25,114 nucleotides of DNA, from assembly GCA_963653535.1 (NCBI GenBank), contig CAVJWU010000022.1:1-25114 (forward strand), read 5' to 3'. The stretch is from UBA3210 sp963653535. Its GTDB lineage: Bacteria; Bacillota_I; Bacilli_A; RFN20; CAG-449. Shown piece by piece: positions 8,177-15,079 of the stretch. The notes under the pieces were generated by a model. The model made no database searches. It had not been told where the DNA came from and saw only the letters and a program-made list of their open reading frames with translations. The translations under genes and the position numbers were made by a program. Within the stretch, counting starts at the first letter, position 1. The number at the start of each line of letters is the position of its first letter.

Positions 8177-8799
8177 TGCTACGGCGGACCTGACCTCTCG
8201 TCAAGCACCGACATCACTGCATTCGTGTTGGTGTTCCCACCGACAGCCGATGACGATAAATACAGCATTCTTCCGTACTTTTGGATACCAGAAGACACGA
8301 TAGATTTGCGAGTGCGACGCGACACCACGTTCCATACGACACTTGGATTGGTCGTGGGCAAGTAATCGCCACAGAGGGCAATGTCATCCACTACGGATAC
8401 ATTGAGAACTTCATCGAAGACCTTAGTACGAAATATCACATCAAAGAGATTGCGTTCGACAGATGGGGAGCGGTGCAGATGGTGCAAAACTTGGAAGGAA
8501 TGGGGTTCACGGTCGTGCCGTTCAATCAGGGTTTTAAGGATATGAGTCCGCCGACAAAGGAACTGATGAAGCTAGTGTTGGAGCAGAAGATAGCGCACGT
8601 CGGAAATGTTCCGCTATGATGGATGATGGGTAATGTGTATGTCCGCACTGACCCGGTAGGAAACATCAAGATGGATAAGGAAAAGTCCACCGAGAGAATA
8701 GACGGCGCGGTAGCGACCATTATGGCGCTTGATCGAGCAATTCGAAACGAAGGCTCGACCGATAGTGTATATAACGAACGCGGAATCATCGCGATTTAA
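8177..8799 (+). pseudogene. terL: Phage terminase large subunit, C-terminal (nuclease) part, broken
   Basis: A clear fragment of a Terminase_1-type TerL, the motor and nuclease that packages phage DNA. Frame 1 reads GGPDLSSSTDITAFVLVFPP ... YFWIPEDTIDLRVRRD. A one-base loss at about 8320-8325 moves the reading to HHVPYDTW ... EGNVIHYGYIENF ... EIAFDRWGAVQMVQNLEGMG ... VPFNQGFKDMSPPTKELMKL. At 8617-8619 a TGA stands where relatives, as I recall them, have Arg (CGA to TGA), after which WMMGNVYVRTDPVGNIKMDK and STERIDGAVATIMALDRA run to a natural TAA. The ATPase half is missing: the left end is cut at about 8170. GC-rich and foreign. It marks a former prophage or a recombination with one. Confidence 0.88.
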
Positions 8800-8800
8800 A

Positions 8801-8941
8801 AAAAATGTCACCTCGTTTTATTTCTTTAAGTGTAAAAATGTCACTCTTGCAAATAATAGAAAGTGCCAAAATGACACCAAAACCACTTGCAATTTAGGTG
8901 TCAACGTGGTATAACAACTGCGAGGTGGTAAAAATGACACT
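8801..8941. promoter_or_regulatory. Cluster of TGTCAC/GTGACA-type half-sites before the HTH-MNT gene
   Basis: AAAAATGTCACY occurs at 8801 and 8834. Its inverted form AAAATGACACY occurs at 8868 and 8931 (the last overlaps the start codon). GGTGTCA lies at 8897 inside the promoter spacer. The arrangement of two direct and two inverted copies around the promoter suggests operators for the HTH-bearing antitoxin. Confidence 0.5.
8887..8915 (+). promoter_or_regulatory. Promoter of the HTH-MNT / HepT operon
   Basis: TTGCAA, 17 bases, TATAAC. Transcription would begin about 10 bases before the ribosome site GAGGTGG. One TGTCA half-site lies in the spacer. Confidence 0.7.
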
Positions 8942-9404
8942 AAAACAATTAAGAACTGAAAAAGGAATCACGCAAGCCGAATGCGCGGAATTGTTTCAAG
9001 TATCCCTGCGGACATATAAACGATACGAGTCCGATGAAACCAAGATTAACCCTCTCAAGTATCAATTTTTACTACAAAGATTGAGCGAGTATGGGAGAAT
9101 CGATGAAGACCACGGGATATTAACCATAGACCAAATAAAGAAAATTTGTGGCGAAATATTCAAGGATTATTCGGTGGAATACTGCTATCTATTCGGATCT
9201 TATGCCAAAGGCAAAGCAACAGAAAAAAGCGATGTCGATTTGCTTGTCGCAATGCCAGTAGACGGAATGAAATTCTTCGAACTCATAGAGATATTGAGAG
9301 AACAATTAAAGAAGAAAATCGACCTACTGGATATAGCACAGTTGGATAATAATCCCACGCTTGTACAAGAGATATTAAAGGACGGCATAAAGATTTATGG
9401 ATAA
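8934..9404 (+). CDS. HTH-MNT fusion: MntA-type nucleotidyltransferase antitoxin with an N-terminal XRE domain
   Basis: 156 residues from the ATG at 8934, chosen because AGGTGG stands just before it (an in-frame start at 8898 lies in the promoter spacer). Residues 1-55 are a Cro/C1 helix-turn-helix (LKQLRTEKGITQAECAELFQ ... LRTYKRYESDE). Residues 65-156 are a minimal nucleotidyltransferase with G88-S89, ten residues, then D100-V-D102 (GSX10DXD), and a third acidic site near D130/D133 (KKIDLLDI). In HepT-MntA systems this enzyme adds AMP to a tyrosine of the HEPN toxin and so disarms it. Here the fused HTH should add autoregulation. The gene overlaps the HepT start by 8 bp. Foreign codon use; no lesion seen. 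Confidence 0.85.
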   Translation: MTLKQLRTEKGITQAECAELFQVSLRTYKRYESDETKINPLKYQFLLQRLSEYGRIDEDHGILTIDQIKKICGEIFKDYSVEYCYLFGSYAKGKATEKSDVDLLVAMPVDGMKFFELIEILREQLKKKIDLLDIAQLDNNPTLVQEILKDGIKIYG

Positions 9405-9732
9405 CGTAAAAAACGATAAATACTATCTTGAAAAAATCATATCGGACTTGGGATTCATAATAGAACACACCAAAGGAAAAACAAAAGACGAAATAGAAAA
9501 CAACGATTTACTGGTCGATTCTATTATGTTCCGCATTATTCAAATCGCAGAGAACAACAGCCGCCTATCGGAAGACTTCAAAAAGGAATATAGCGAAATC
9601 CCTTGGATGGCAATCAAGGGAATGCGCAACAAAATAGTCCACGACTATGGTGTCGTAAATATGGTTATTGTTTATGACACGGTAACGCGATGGATTCCAG
9701 AGATGTACGAAAAATTAATAAGGATACAATGA
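9397..9732 (+). CDS. hepT: HepT-like HEPN ribonuclease toxin (DUF86)
   Basis: 111 residues, all helical, with the HEPN active-site motif R77-N-K-I-V-H82-D-Y84 (RX4HXY) in MRNKIVHDYGVV. Arg and His form the metal-independent RNase site; Tyr84 matches the tyrosine that MntA enzymes AMPylate. DUF86-type features also include IIQIAENNSRLSEDFKKEY and the closing TRWIPEMYEKL. The start overlaps the HTH-MNT gene, and the stop overlaps the phosphatase start as ATGA, so all three are translationally coupled. It looks intact. Foreign base composition like its neighbours. Confidence 0.87.
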   Translation: MDNVKNDKYYLEKIISDLGFIIEHTKGKTKDEIENNDLLVDSIMFRIIQIAENNSRLSEDFKKEYSEIPWMAIKGMRNKIVHDYGVVNMVIVYDTVTRWIPEMYEKLIRIQ

Positions 9733-10543
9733 GATATTATGTGGTAGCCGATGTTCACGGATTCTATTCGGAACTACAAGCGGCTTTGACAGAAAAAAGG
9801 CTCTATGAAGACAAAGAGCCACATAAACTTGTGGTTTGCGGCGATTTGCTCGATCGTGGCGGTGAAGCCTTAAAGGTGCAGGAATTCATACTCGAACTAC
9901 TCAAAAAGGACGAGGTGATCCTTATTAGGGGTAACCACGAAGACCTATTCATTGACCTTATAGACAATGCAGAGAAGTGGATGACTAAAGGTGATATCTA
10001 CTCAACGCATCACTGGCGAAACGGAACGATTGATGCAGCACTTCAACTGACAGGAAAAGACTTGCTGACATCAGTCTTATATCCCGAAGGCTTTGAACTG
10101 AAAGCCAAGAATGCTCCGTTTTACAAGACGATAATCCCGGCAATGAAAGACTACTACGAAAGGAAGAATTACATATTCGTTCACGGGTGGATACCTTGCA
10201 GGGTAATGGGGCGCGGAACGGGGACGAAAGACACCTACATCTACGAAGAGAATTGGCGAGAACAAGGCGAAGAACAGTGGAATAAGGCTCGATGGCTGAA
10301 CGGGATGGCGGCGGCAAGCTGTGGTGTGCGAGAGCTGAATAAAACCATTGTATGTGGACACTGGCATTGTTCCTACGGACACGCGGAATTAGAAGGAAAA
10401 GGAAGGAATTTGATGCTGATTCAGACTTTACGTCTTACTATGCCGATGGCATCATTGCGATAGACGCTTGCACGGCATTTTCAAGAAAAGTCAACTGCAT
10501 AGTGCTTGAAGATGAACCTATGGAGAAAGCGGATGATAAATAA
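9729..10543 (+). pseudogene. PPP-family metallophosphatase with a C-terminal frameshift
   Basis: The calcineurin-like phosphatase signature is complete: VADVHG (D8, H10), CGDLLDRGG (D39, D42, R43), RGNHED (N69, H70), FVHGW (H152) and CGHWHCS (H211, H213). Such enzymes use two metals to remove phosphate from Ser/Thr/Tyr or cut phosphodiesters. The ATG at 9729 overlaps the HepT stop (ATGA). After GHAELEGKG the frame is lost in the purine tract at about 10395-10406. A one-base shift restores EFDADSDFTSYYADGIIAID, then ACTAFSRKVNCIVLEDEP, and TAA at 10541-10543, giving about 271 residues. Without correction it ends at 10463 after a garbled tail; all metal ligands lie before the shift, so some activity may survive. 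A sequencing error is possible. Confidence 0.85.
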
Positions 10544-10919
10544 CATAACTGAATTCCACGAGAGTGTCTGAAAAATACTGATGGAGTGACAGTGCATAGA
10601 ACACGATATAAAATTGATCTACGCAGGCATGCTTAAGCGCGATTTCGATGAAAACTACGAAATCGTAGCGGAGCAACCGCTCGGTCCAGTGCTAAAGAAA
10701 CTTGAGTCACTTGATAACAGTGATGGCAACCCCTATTTGTCGGGGCAAGATTATGAACTTTTCGATGACATAAGAGATATTCAAAATCATTGGGCGCATA
10801 AGGCATATACGATGTTCGTCTACAAGCGTGGACAAGAGTATAATGATGCGTTCACCAGGCAGGCAAGACGCCTTGACAATGAATTGAATAGAATAACAAA
10901 ACTGTCAGGGAGCATTTAA
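10533..10919 (+). pseudogene. HEPN-like protein gene with two in-frame stops
   Basis: A frame beginning with ATG at 10533, overlapping the end of the phosphatase frame by 11 bp, reads MINNITEFHESV, TGA (10569), KILME, TGA (10587), then CIEHDIKLIYAGMLKRDF and LKKLESLDNSDGNPYLS, IRDIQNHWAHKAYTMFVYKR, and an ending at TAA. It is helical and has the layout of a HEPN-type protein: the segment QNHWAH sits where the RX4H motif belongs, with Gln replacing Arg. The two stops leave only a 3' fragment, with a weak TTG start at 10614. I infer it was the fourth gene of the HTH-MNT/HepT/phosphatase cassette and is now dead. Confidence 0.6.
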
Positions 10920-11132
10920 AGAGTTCGTTCGTAAGCGTTAAATCTAGACCATTATTTATAAGTATAATCTGATGGCTTCAATCCATTGGCTATGCTTATT
11001 CGACTATCGTATACATTACACAAGTTTTAATCGCACCATTAGGGTTTTCTTAGAATTACCAGTTTTTTCTACCCACGGCGAATTTTTTCGCCATAAACTC
11101 GGATGTTTATGCTGAATTCGGGATAATTTTCA
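10920..11132. other. Non-coding stretch at the left of the IS66 remnant
   Basis: No ORF. GTAAGCG at 10931 resembles the tip of an IS66-type end. A perfect GGCGAA/TTCGCC hairpin sits at 11077-11092. The base composition falls back toward the host's. Confidence 0.35.
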
Positions 11133-11357
11133 GAGAGGGCTGTAAAGCCTTTTGTGATCCAAAGAAAAATATTTCAAACTTCTGGATCATATGCAGGGGC
11201 AACAATAACTACTAAGATATTTTCAATTATACAAACCACATTAATTAATGGAATTAATGTCGAAAAATATTTAAATTATGTATTTGAAAATATTAATAAA
11301 GAATCTATAGATAATCTATTACCATATTCAACTAATATAAAAAATAAATTAAAGTAG
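11133..11357 (+). pseudogene. IS66-family transposase, C-terminal remnant
   Basis: The last about 75 codons of an IS66 transposase: ERAVKPFVIQRKIFQTSGSY, then AGATITTKIFSIIQTT, GINVEKYLNYVFENI and LLPYS near the end. This matches the family's C-terminal pattern (K-P-F ... R-K-N ... F-S-x-S-x-x-G-A ... I-Y-S-I-I ... L-P-W). A TAA at 11124-11126 closes the frame upstream, and the DDE core is absent, so it cannot transpose. The base composition is host-like, unlike the cassette to its left, so it probably arrived separately. CTTAC at 11390-11394 could be the right tip of the element. Confidence 0.75.
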
Positions 11358-11399
11358 GGGTTGAAGCCCCTCTGGTGAAAATTGGTGGACTTACAAATA

Positions 11400-11447
11400 A
11401 AAAGATAATCGTTTTACAAAATAAATTTTGTATTTTGATTATCTTTT
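11400..11447 (+). terminator. Long AT-rich hairpin terminator
   Basis: AAAGATAATC and GATTATCTTT close a long hairpin with further pairing inside (TTTTACAAAAT / ATTTTGTA), followed by a T-rich run TTTTTCTTTT. Confidence 0.6.
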
Positions 11448-11513
11448 TTTCTTTTATATGGGTGTAATAATTTGACGTATACAAAGTTATCATATGCAAT
11501 AGGTAAAAGAAAA

Positions 11514-11533
11514 ATAGTGGCTTACACCACTAT
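11514..11533 (-). terminator. Terminator downstream of tRNA-Ala
   Basis: On the minus strand ATAGTGG / CCACTAT with a six-base loop is followed by TTTTTC. It ends the transcript that carries the tRNA and the short frame after it. Confidence 0.75.
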
Positions 11534-11631
11534 CATTTCTTCTTTATATTACGGGCAATATCTAACTTTGCCCTTACAACTAAGTGTCCAGGAATATAAT
11601 AGATACAATTATACAACTGGAGTTCGTCTCC
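11533..11631 (-). CDS. Short frame between tRNA-Ala and its terminator, possibly a gene fragment
   Basis: A 32-codon open frame reads GDELQLYNCIYYIPG, then HLVVRAKLDIARNIKKK, and a TGA that overlaps the terminator stem. The C-terminal half looks like real protein, but there is no ATG; only a TTG with a distant AAGGAG could start it. The last bases (CCCGTAATA before a terminator) recur at 8147-8160 next to the first lipoprotein, hinting at a once-duplicated locus. Confidence 0.3.
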   Translation of the reverse strand, partial: GDELQLYNCIYYIPGHLVVRAKLDIARNIKKK

Positions 11632-11639
11632 TTACCATT

Positions 11640-11715
11640 TGGTGGACCTGACGAGGATCGAACTCGCTACCTCTTGACTGCCAGTCAAACGCTCTCCCAA
11701 GTGAGCTACAGGCCC
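11640..11715 (-). tRNA. tRNA-Ala (anticodon GGC)
   Basis: 76 nt including an encoded CCA. The acceptor stem GGGCCTG/CAGGTCC contains G3.U70, the classical alanine identity pair. D-arm GCTCACTTGGGAGAGC; anticodon stem TTTGA/TCAAG around loop CTGGCAG, anticodon GGC; T-arm AGCGAGTTCGATCCTCGTC region intact. It lies upstream of a strong terminator. The adjacent foreign island lies beyond its 3' end, but no duplicated 3' end was found. Confidence 0.95.
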
Positions 11716-11805
11716 AAATAAGCATTTATGAATAATGCTTATTAAGTATAAACTGAAAATTGGTTATAAATCCATATTTAATTTAATTTATTTTTCTAAA
11801 TAAAA

Positions 11806-11845
11806 AGAGGTGAATAATGAATACTTAATTCGTTATTCGACCTCT
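11806..11845 (-). terminator. Terminator after the second lipoprotein gene
   Basis: A long, slightly bulged stem (AGAGGTCGAATAACGAAT / ATTCATTATTCACCTCT, minus strand) with T-rich TTTTTATTT after it. Confidence 0.8.
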
Positions 11846-11858
11846 AACAGTTAAGAAA

Positions 11859-13331
11859 TTATTCTGCAGGTGTAACTTGAGTAGGAACTTTAGTTACTTC
11901 TGGTAAAGCATCCTTGCTTAATGCTTCATAAGAGAATGAATAGTTAGTTGTTAATGTTAATTCACTTATAGAAAGATCAAGTAAATATTGTGTTGTAGTA
12001 TATGTATCGCTGTTTCCGTTTTGATCAGAACCTTCATCTCCATAAACAAATCCATTAACTGTTAAACCTTGTAATTTTAATTCTTCTTCAACACCTGCTA
12101 ATAAACCATCTTTAACAGTAAATGTAACAACTGAATTTACATTAGTTGGTGCATATGTTTCTAATGAGGCGTTAACATTAGTGAATAATTCATTAATTAA
12201 TGCTAAAGTATCTGCATCATTTGCGAATTGGACATTTAACATTGCTTTTAATGTAGTTAATGCTGTTTTAACTTGAGCAAGTAAAACTTTATAATTTAAA
12301 TTCATCTTATATGAGCCATTAACTTTTTCATATGTGACTACTTTGTCTATATCAAATATTTTTAATAATGCATTAACTGTCTTTTTAATAAATGTTTTTG
12401 TTTCTTCGTCTAGATTAGTAGTTCCAGTTATTTTTTCATATAAATCTAAGGCGGAATCTAAATTTAAATCTCCTCCAGTAGTTGCGTATGTATATAAGTC
12501 ATTAATTAATGCAAATACTTTATCAACAATAACCGCACTTTCTTCGTCACCTTCTGGAAGTAATGCTTTAATAGTTGTTTTTAGATAGTTAAGTCTATTA
12601 GTTACTCCTTCTTGAGCAAGGAAGTTATTTAAGTAAGAATAGCCTGCGCTAATATAAGAATCTGCTACGCTGTAATCAAATGGTAAACCTTGTTCGGTAG
12701 TTTGATCTGCATAAGAATCAAATTTTTCATAAAGATAACCTTCGCCATCTTTTAGAACTATTTGTTCTTTTGCTTCTTTTACATTACTGAATAAACTTTG
12801 GACAGGTGTAGATAAGTTAGTATTTAATGTAACTTCTCCATAAGCATAAGAATCGTTAGTTGCTTTATGTGTTTCAGTTTGTAAACTCTTATAATAATCG
12901 GTATCAAGTGATAAGATGTATTTTTGTGTAGATGTAGCTGATTCGTTAAGTGCAAGCGTTGTTTTTTCTGATTGAGTTTCGCTTGTTTTTGTATATGTGC
13001 CATCACTTTGGCGTTGAGAAACTATCGTATTCGTATATTGATTTACGTTTCCTTTAACTGTAACAGCGTCGGCACCATTAAGTGTTAATTTAAATGTGTT
13101 TTTCTTAACTTCTTCTTCTAATTTTGCTTCCGAAGCTTTTAAAACTGCATTTAATTCTTCTTTTGCGTTAACTTTTACTTCTTCTGAACTTGATGCTTGT
13201 GAACTTCCACTTGTTTGTTCGGATGAACTTGCAGTACTTGACGTATCTGAGCTAGGTGTAGAAGCACAACCACTTATTGTTAATATTGAACTTAATAGTA
13301 ATGTCGATGTAATAAATAATTTCTTTTTCAT
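11859..13331 (-). CDS. Secreted lipoprotein, paralogue of the one at 6654-8012
   Basis: 490 residues. Signal peptide MKKKLFITST plus a hydrophobic core ends in lipobox ISGC (Cys22). A Ser/Thr-rich low-complexity linker follows (residues about 25-50), then a helix-rich ectodomain with conserved blocks shared with the first lipoprotein: KGNVNQYTNTI, ILSLDTDYYKSLQT, NDSYAYGE and the C-terminal LTTNYSFSYEALSKDALPEV. Because both copies keep the signal, lipobox and C-terminal block, each is probably functional at the cell surface. No enzyme motif is seen. The ribosome site AAAGGAGGATTTACATG and a TATAAT box about 40 bp upstream resemble the leader of the paralogue, suggesting duplication of promoter and gene together. 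Confidence 0.8.
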   Translation of the reverse strand: MKKKLFITSTLLLSSILTISGCASTPSSDTSSTASSSEQTSGSSQASSSEEVKVNAKEELNAVLKASEAKLEEEVKKNTFKLTLNGADAVTVKGNVNQYTNTIVSQRQSDGTYTKTSETQSEKTTLALNESATSTQKYILSLDTDYYKSLQTETHKATNDSYAYGEVTLNTNLSTPVQSLFSNVKEAKEQIVLKDGEGYLYEKFDSYADQTTEQGLPFDYSVADSYISAGYSYLNNFLAQEGVTNRLNYLKTTIKALLPEGDEESAVIVDKVFALINDLYTYATTGGDLNLDSALDLYEKITGTTNLDEETKTFIKKTVNALLKIFDIDKVVTYEKVNGSYKMNLNYKVLLAQVKTALTTLKAMLNVQFANDADTLALINELFTNVNASLETYAPTNVNSVVTFTVKDGLLAGVEEELKLQGLTVNGFVYGDEGSDQNGNSDTYTTTQYLLDLSISELTLTTNYSFSYEALSKDALPEVTKVPTQVTPAE

Positions 13332-13549
13332 GTAAATCCTCCTTTACATATATTTGGTATTTTCATACCATCTTCATTATAAAATAAAATCACATTAAGT
13401 AAAGTGAATATGCTTAAATTGTCCTCGTTTATTATTTAAGATTCTTAATAAGTGGTGATTTAAGAACTAGACAAGAACTAAATAAAGATTATAATTGTCT
13501 AACTAGTAGTTTTTATACTAAAATGAAAGAGTGAATAAGGAGGTTTTTT

Positions 13550-13753
13550 ATGGCAAAAACAATATATCATGTTACAAAAAGAGATAACGATGGTAGAGAA
13601 TGGAAAGTATTTATCCAAGGATCTGATAAAGTTATTAAATTATTTAAGACTCAAAAAGAAGCATTAGATTATGCAAAACAATTATGTGAAAATAAAAATG
13701 ATGGATCTACTGTCATGTTACATGGCTTAGACGGAAAAATTAGAAAGTGTTAA
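13550..13753 (+). CDS. DUF2188 small protein
   Basis: 67 residues matching the DUF2188 layout: IYHVTKRDNDGREWKVFI (the 'V-x-P/x-R-x-G-x-W-x-V' strand), then KTQKEALDYAKQL and a final GLDGKIRKC. The family is a small alpha/beta fold without established biochemistry, often linked with stress genes. AAGGAGG precedes the ATG. The cupin gene starts 6 bp after the stop, so it probably leads that operon. Confidence 0.8.
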   Translation: MAKTIYHVTKRDNDGREWKVFIQGSDKVIKLFKTQKEALDYAKQLCENKNDGSTVMLHGLDGKIRKC

Positions 13754-13759
13754 GAAAAT

Positions 13760-14083
13760 ATGAAGAATATTGAAAAGAAAAAAGTGTTAGTTTTAAAAGA
13801 TGAAGTAAGTTATTGTGAAGGACAAGTTGTTTCTAAAACATTAGAACAAAATTCACATCATTCAGTTACTTTATTTTCATTTGATAAAAATGAAGAAATC
13901 TCTTCTCATAGAGCAGGTGGAGATGCTTTTGTTTATATCCTTGACGGTAAAGCAGAAATCACAGTTGATGAAGAAAAGTTTGTTCTTACGGCAGGAGAAA
14001 CGATTGTTATGCCTAAAGATCATCCACATGCTTTATATGCATTGGAACAATTTAAGATGTTATTGGTGGTGACTTTTGACTAA
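13760..14083 (+). CDS. Cupin-2 domain protein
   Basis: 107 residues, a single small beta-barrel. Cupin motif 1 appears as SSHRAGGDAFVYILDGKAEI (His, Glu-equivalent replaced by Asp/Phe) and motif 2 as GETIVMPKDHPHAL (P-x-x-x-x-H). Such stand-alone cupins bind a metal and sense or modify small molecules. The TAA shares its last A with the next ATG (TAATG), so it is coupled with the ferredoxin gene. In some anaerobes, as I recall, a similar cupin-ferredoxin pair precedes the hybrid-cluster protein gene; here a small Cys-motif protein takes that place. Confidence 0.8.
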   Translation: MKNIEKKKVLVLKDEVSYCEGQVVSKTLEQNSHHSVTLFSFDKNEEISSHRAGGDAFVYILDGKAEITVDEEKFVLTAGETIVMPKDHPHALYALEQFKMLLVVTFD

Positions 14084-14724
14084 TGAAAAGAAAGATTGTT
14101 GAAATTGATGAAGCAAAGTGCACAGGATGTGGACTTTGTGTTAAAGGTTGCCATGAAGGGGCAATTGCTTTAGTAAATGGTAAAGCTAAACTTGTTAAAG
14201 ATGATTATTGCGATGGACTTGGTGATTGTTTACCTCATTGCCCAAGTGATGCAATTAGAATCACAACTAGAGAAGCTTCTTCTTATGATGAAGAAGCAGT
14301 TATTAAACGCCAAGAAGAATTAGGCGATACGATTGGACACATGGAACATAAACCAAGTGTATTAAGAAACTGGCCTATTCAAATTAGATTAGCTCCGATA
14401 AAATCAAAAGCATTTGAAAATGCTCATTTATTAATCGCTTGTGATTGTGTTAGTTATTCTTATGCTTCATTCCATCATGATTTTATGAATAAAAGAGTTA
14501 CTTTAATTGGTTGTCCTAAATTAGATAGAACAGATTATAGTGAAAAGTTACAAGATATCATTGAAAACAATAATATCAAATCAATTACCTTAGTGAGAAT
14601 GGAAGTACCATGTTGCTCTCATATGGATGAATATTTAATTCAAGCAATTAAAGCTTCTGGAAAAGATATTCATTATTCAATTAGAGTTATATCGATTGAA
14701 GGAGATATTTTAGAATGTTATTAG
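14083..14724 (+). CDS. 2x[4Fe-4S] ferredoxin-type protein with a C-terminal domain
   Basis: 213 residues. Cluster 1 is C13-TGC16-GLC19-VKGC23; cluster 2 is C43-DGLGDC49-LPHC53-P, the variant spacing seen in ferredoxins near hybrid-cluster protein genes. The C-terminal 100 residues contain LLIACDCVSYSYASFHHDFM, LIGCPKLDR, VRMEVPCCSHMDE: a Cys-rich alpha/beta domain resembling a hydrogenase/heterodisulfide-reductase accessory region. Likely an electron carrier to a redox enzyme. It overlaps the cupin by 1 bp and the next gene by 10 bp, so it is tightly coupled. No membrane segment; cytoplasmic. Confidence 0.85.
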   Translation: MKRKIVEIDEAKCTGCGLCVKGCHEGAIALVNGKAKLVKDDYCDGLGDCLPHCPSDAIRITTREASSYDEEAVIKRQEELGDTIGHMEHKPSVLRNWPIQIRLAPIKSKAFENAHLLIACDCVSYSYASFHHDFMNKRVTLIGCPKLDRTDYSEKLQDIIENNNIKSITLVRMEVPCCSHMDEYLIQAIKASGKDIHYSIRVISIEGDILECY

Positions 14725-15077
14725 AAGATAATAAAAATCTTTTATTTGGTAAATTAGTTGGTTTAATTAATGGCCTATATGATGAAGAAGATGTGATGGA
14801 AATAATACATCAAGATATCTTAGATTCATTAAAATCATTAAAGACTAGTATTGGTGTAGATGAAATGGTTAATAAACTTATTGAAGATAAGAAAAAATAT
14901 CTTCCTAATTGTTTAGTATGTGCTTCTCCTTGTGGAAGAACTAATGATTATTACATTAACGATGAATTAGAGAGTGATCGTGATGATAAGATTAACCGTT
15001 TAAATAAATTATTAGATATCTATGAAACATTAGATTATCGTAAATTACAAAAGGAAATCGTCAAGATTACATTTTAA
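14715..15077 (+). CDS. Small protein with a C-x2-C-x3-C-G-R motif, function unknown
   Basis: 120 residues, helical, acidic. The only strong motif is CLVCASPCGRTNDY (residues about 76-89), three closely spaced cysteines followed by GR-x-x-D-Y, which could bind an Fe-S cluster or zinc. The first 70 residues are an amphipathic helical domain. It starts inside the end of the ferredoxin gene and is therefore produced with it; the CDF gene begins 3 bp after it. By context it may be the electron acceptor or scaffold of the upstream ferredoxin. I do not recognise a named family. Confidence 0.65.
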   Translation: MLLEDNKNLLFGKLVGLINGLYDEEDVMEIIHQDILDSLKSLKTSIGVDEMVNKLIEDKKKYLPNCLVCASPCGRTNDYYINDELESDRDDKINRLNKLLDIYETLDYRKLQKEIVKITF

Positions 15078-15079
15078 TT

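Noticed and set aside
8185..8193. GGACCTGAC shared with the T-arm side of tRNA-Ala (11644-11652), which could mark an integration crossover
   Set aside because: It lies within the coding pattern of the terminase (GG-x-DLSS). Nine bases are too few for a site, and no integrase gene is present.
9985..10382. Two minus-strand frames of about 100 codons across the phosphatase
   Set aside because: They lie opposite the conserved phosphatase motifs and have no start signals.
8617..10589. Three in-frame TGA codons suggesting TGA is read as tryptophan
   Set aside because: The terminase TGA stands where relatives have Arg. TGA ends the DUF3990 and HepT genes and the 38-residue ORF, and all Trp codons seen are TGG.
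11381..11391. TTGGTGGAC resembling the 3' end of tRNA-Ala (11640), as a possible attachment-site duplicate
   Set aside because: Only nine bases match, and the place fits better as the right tip (CTTAC) of the IS66 remnant.
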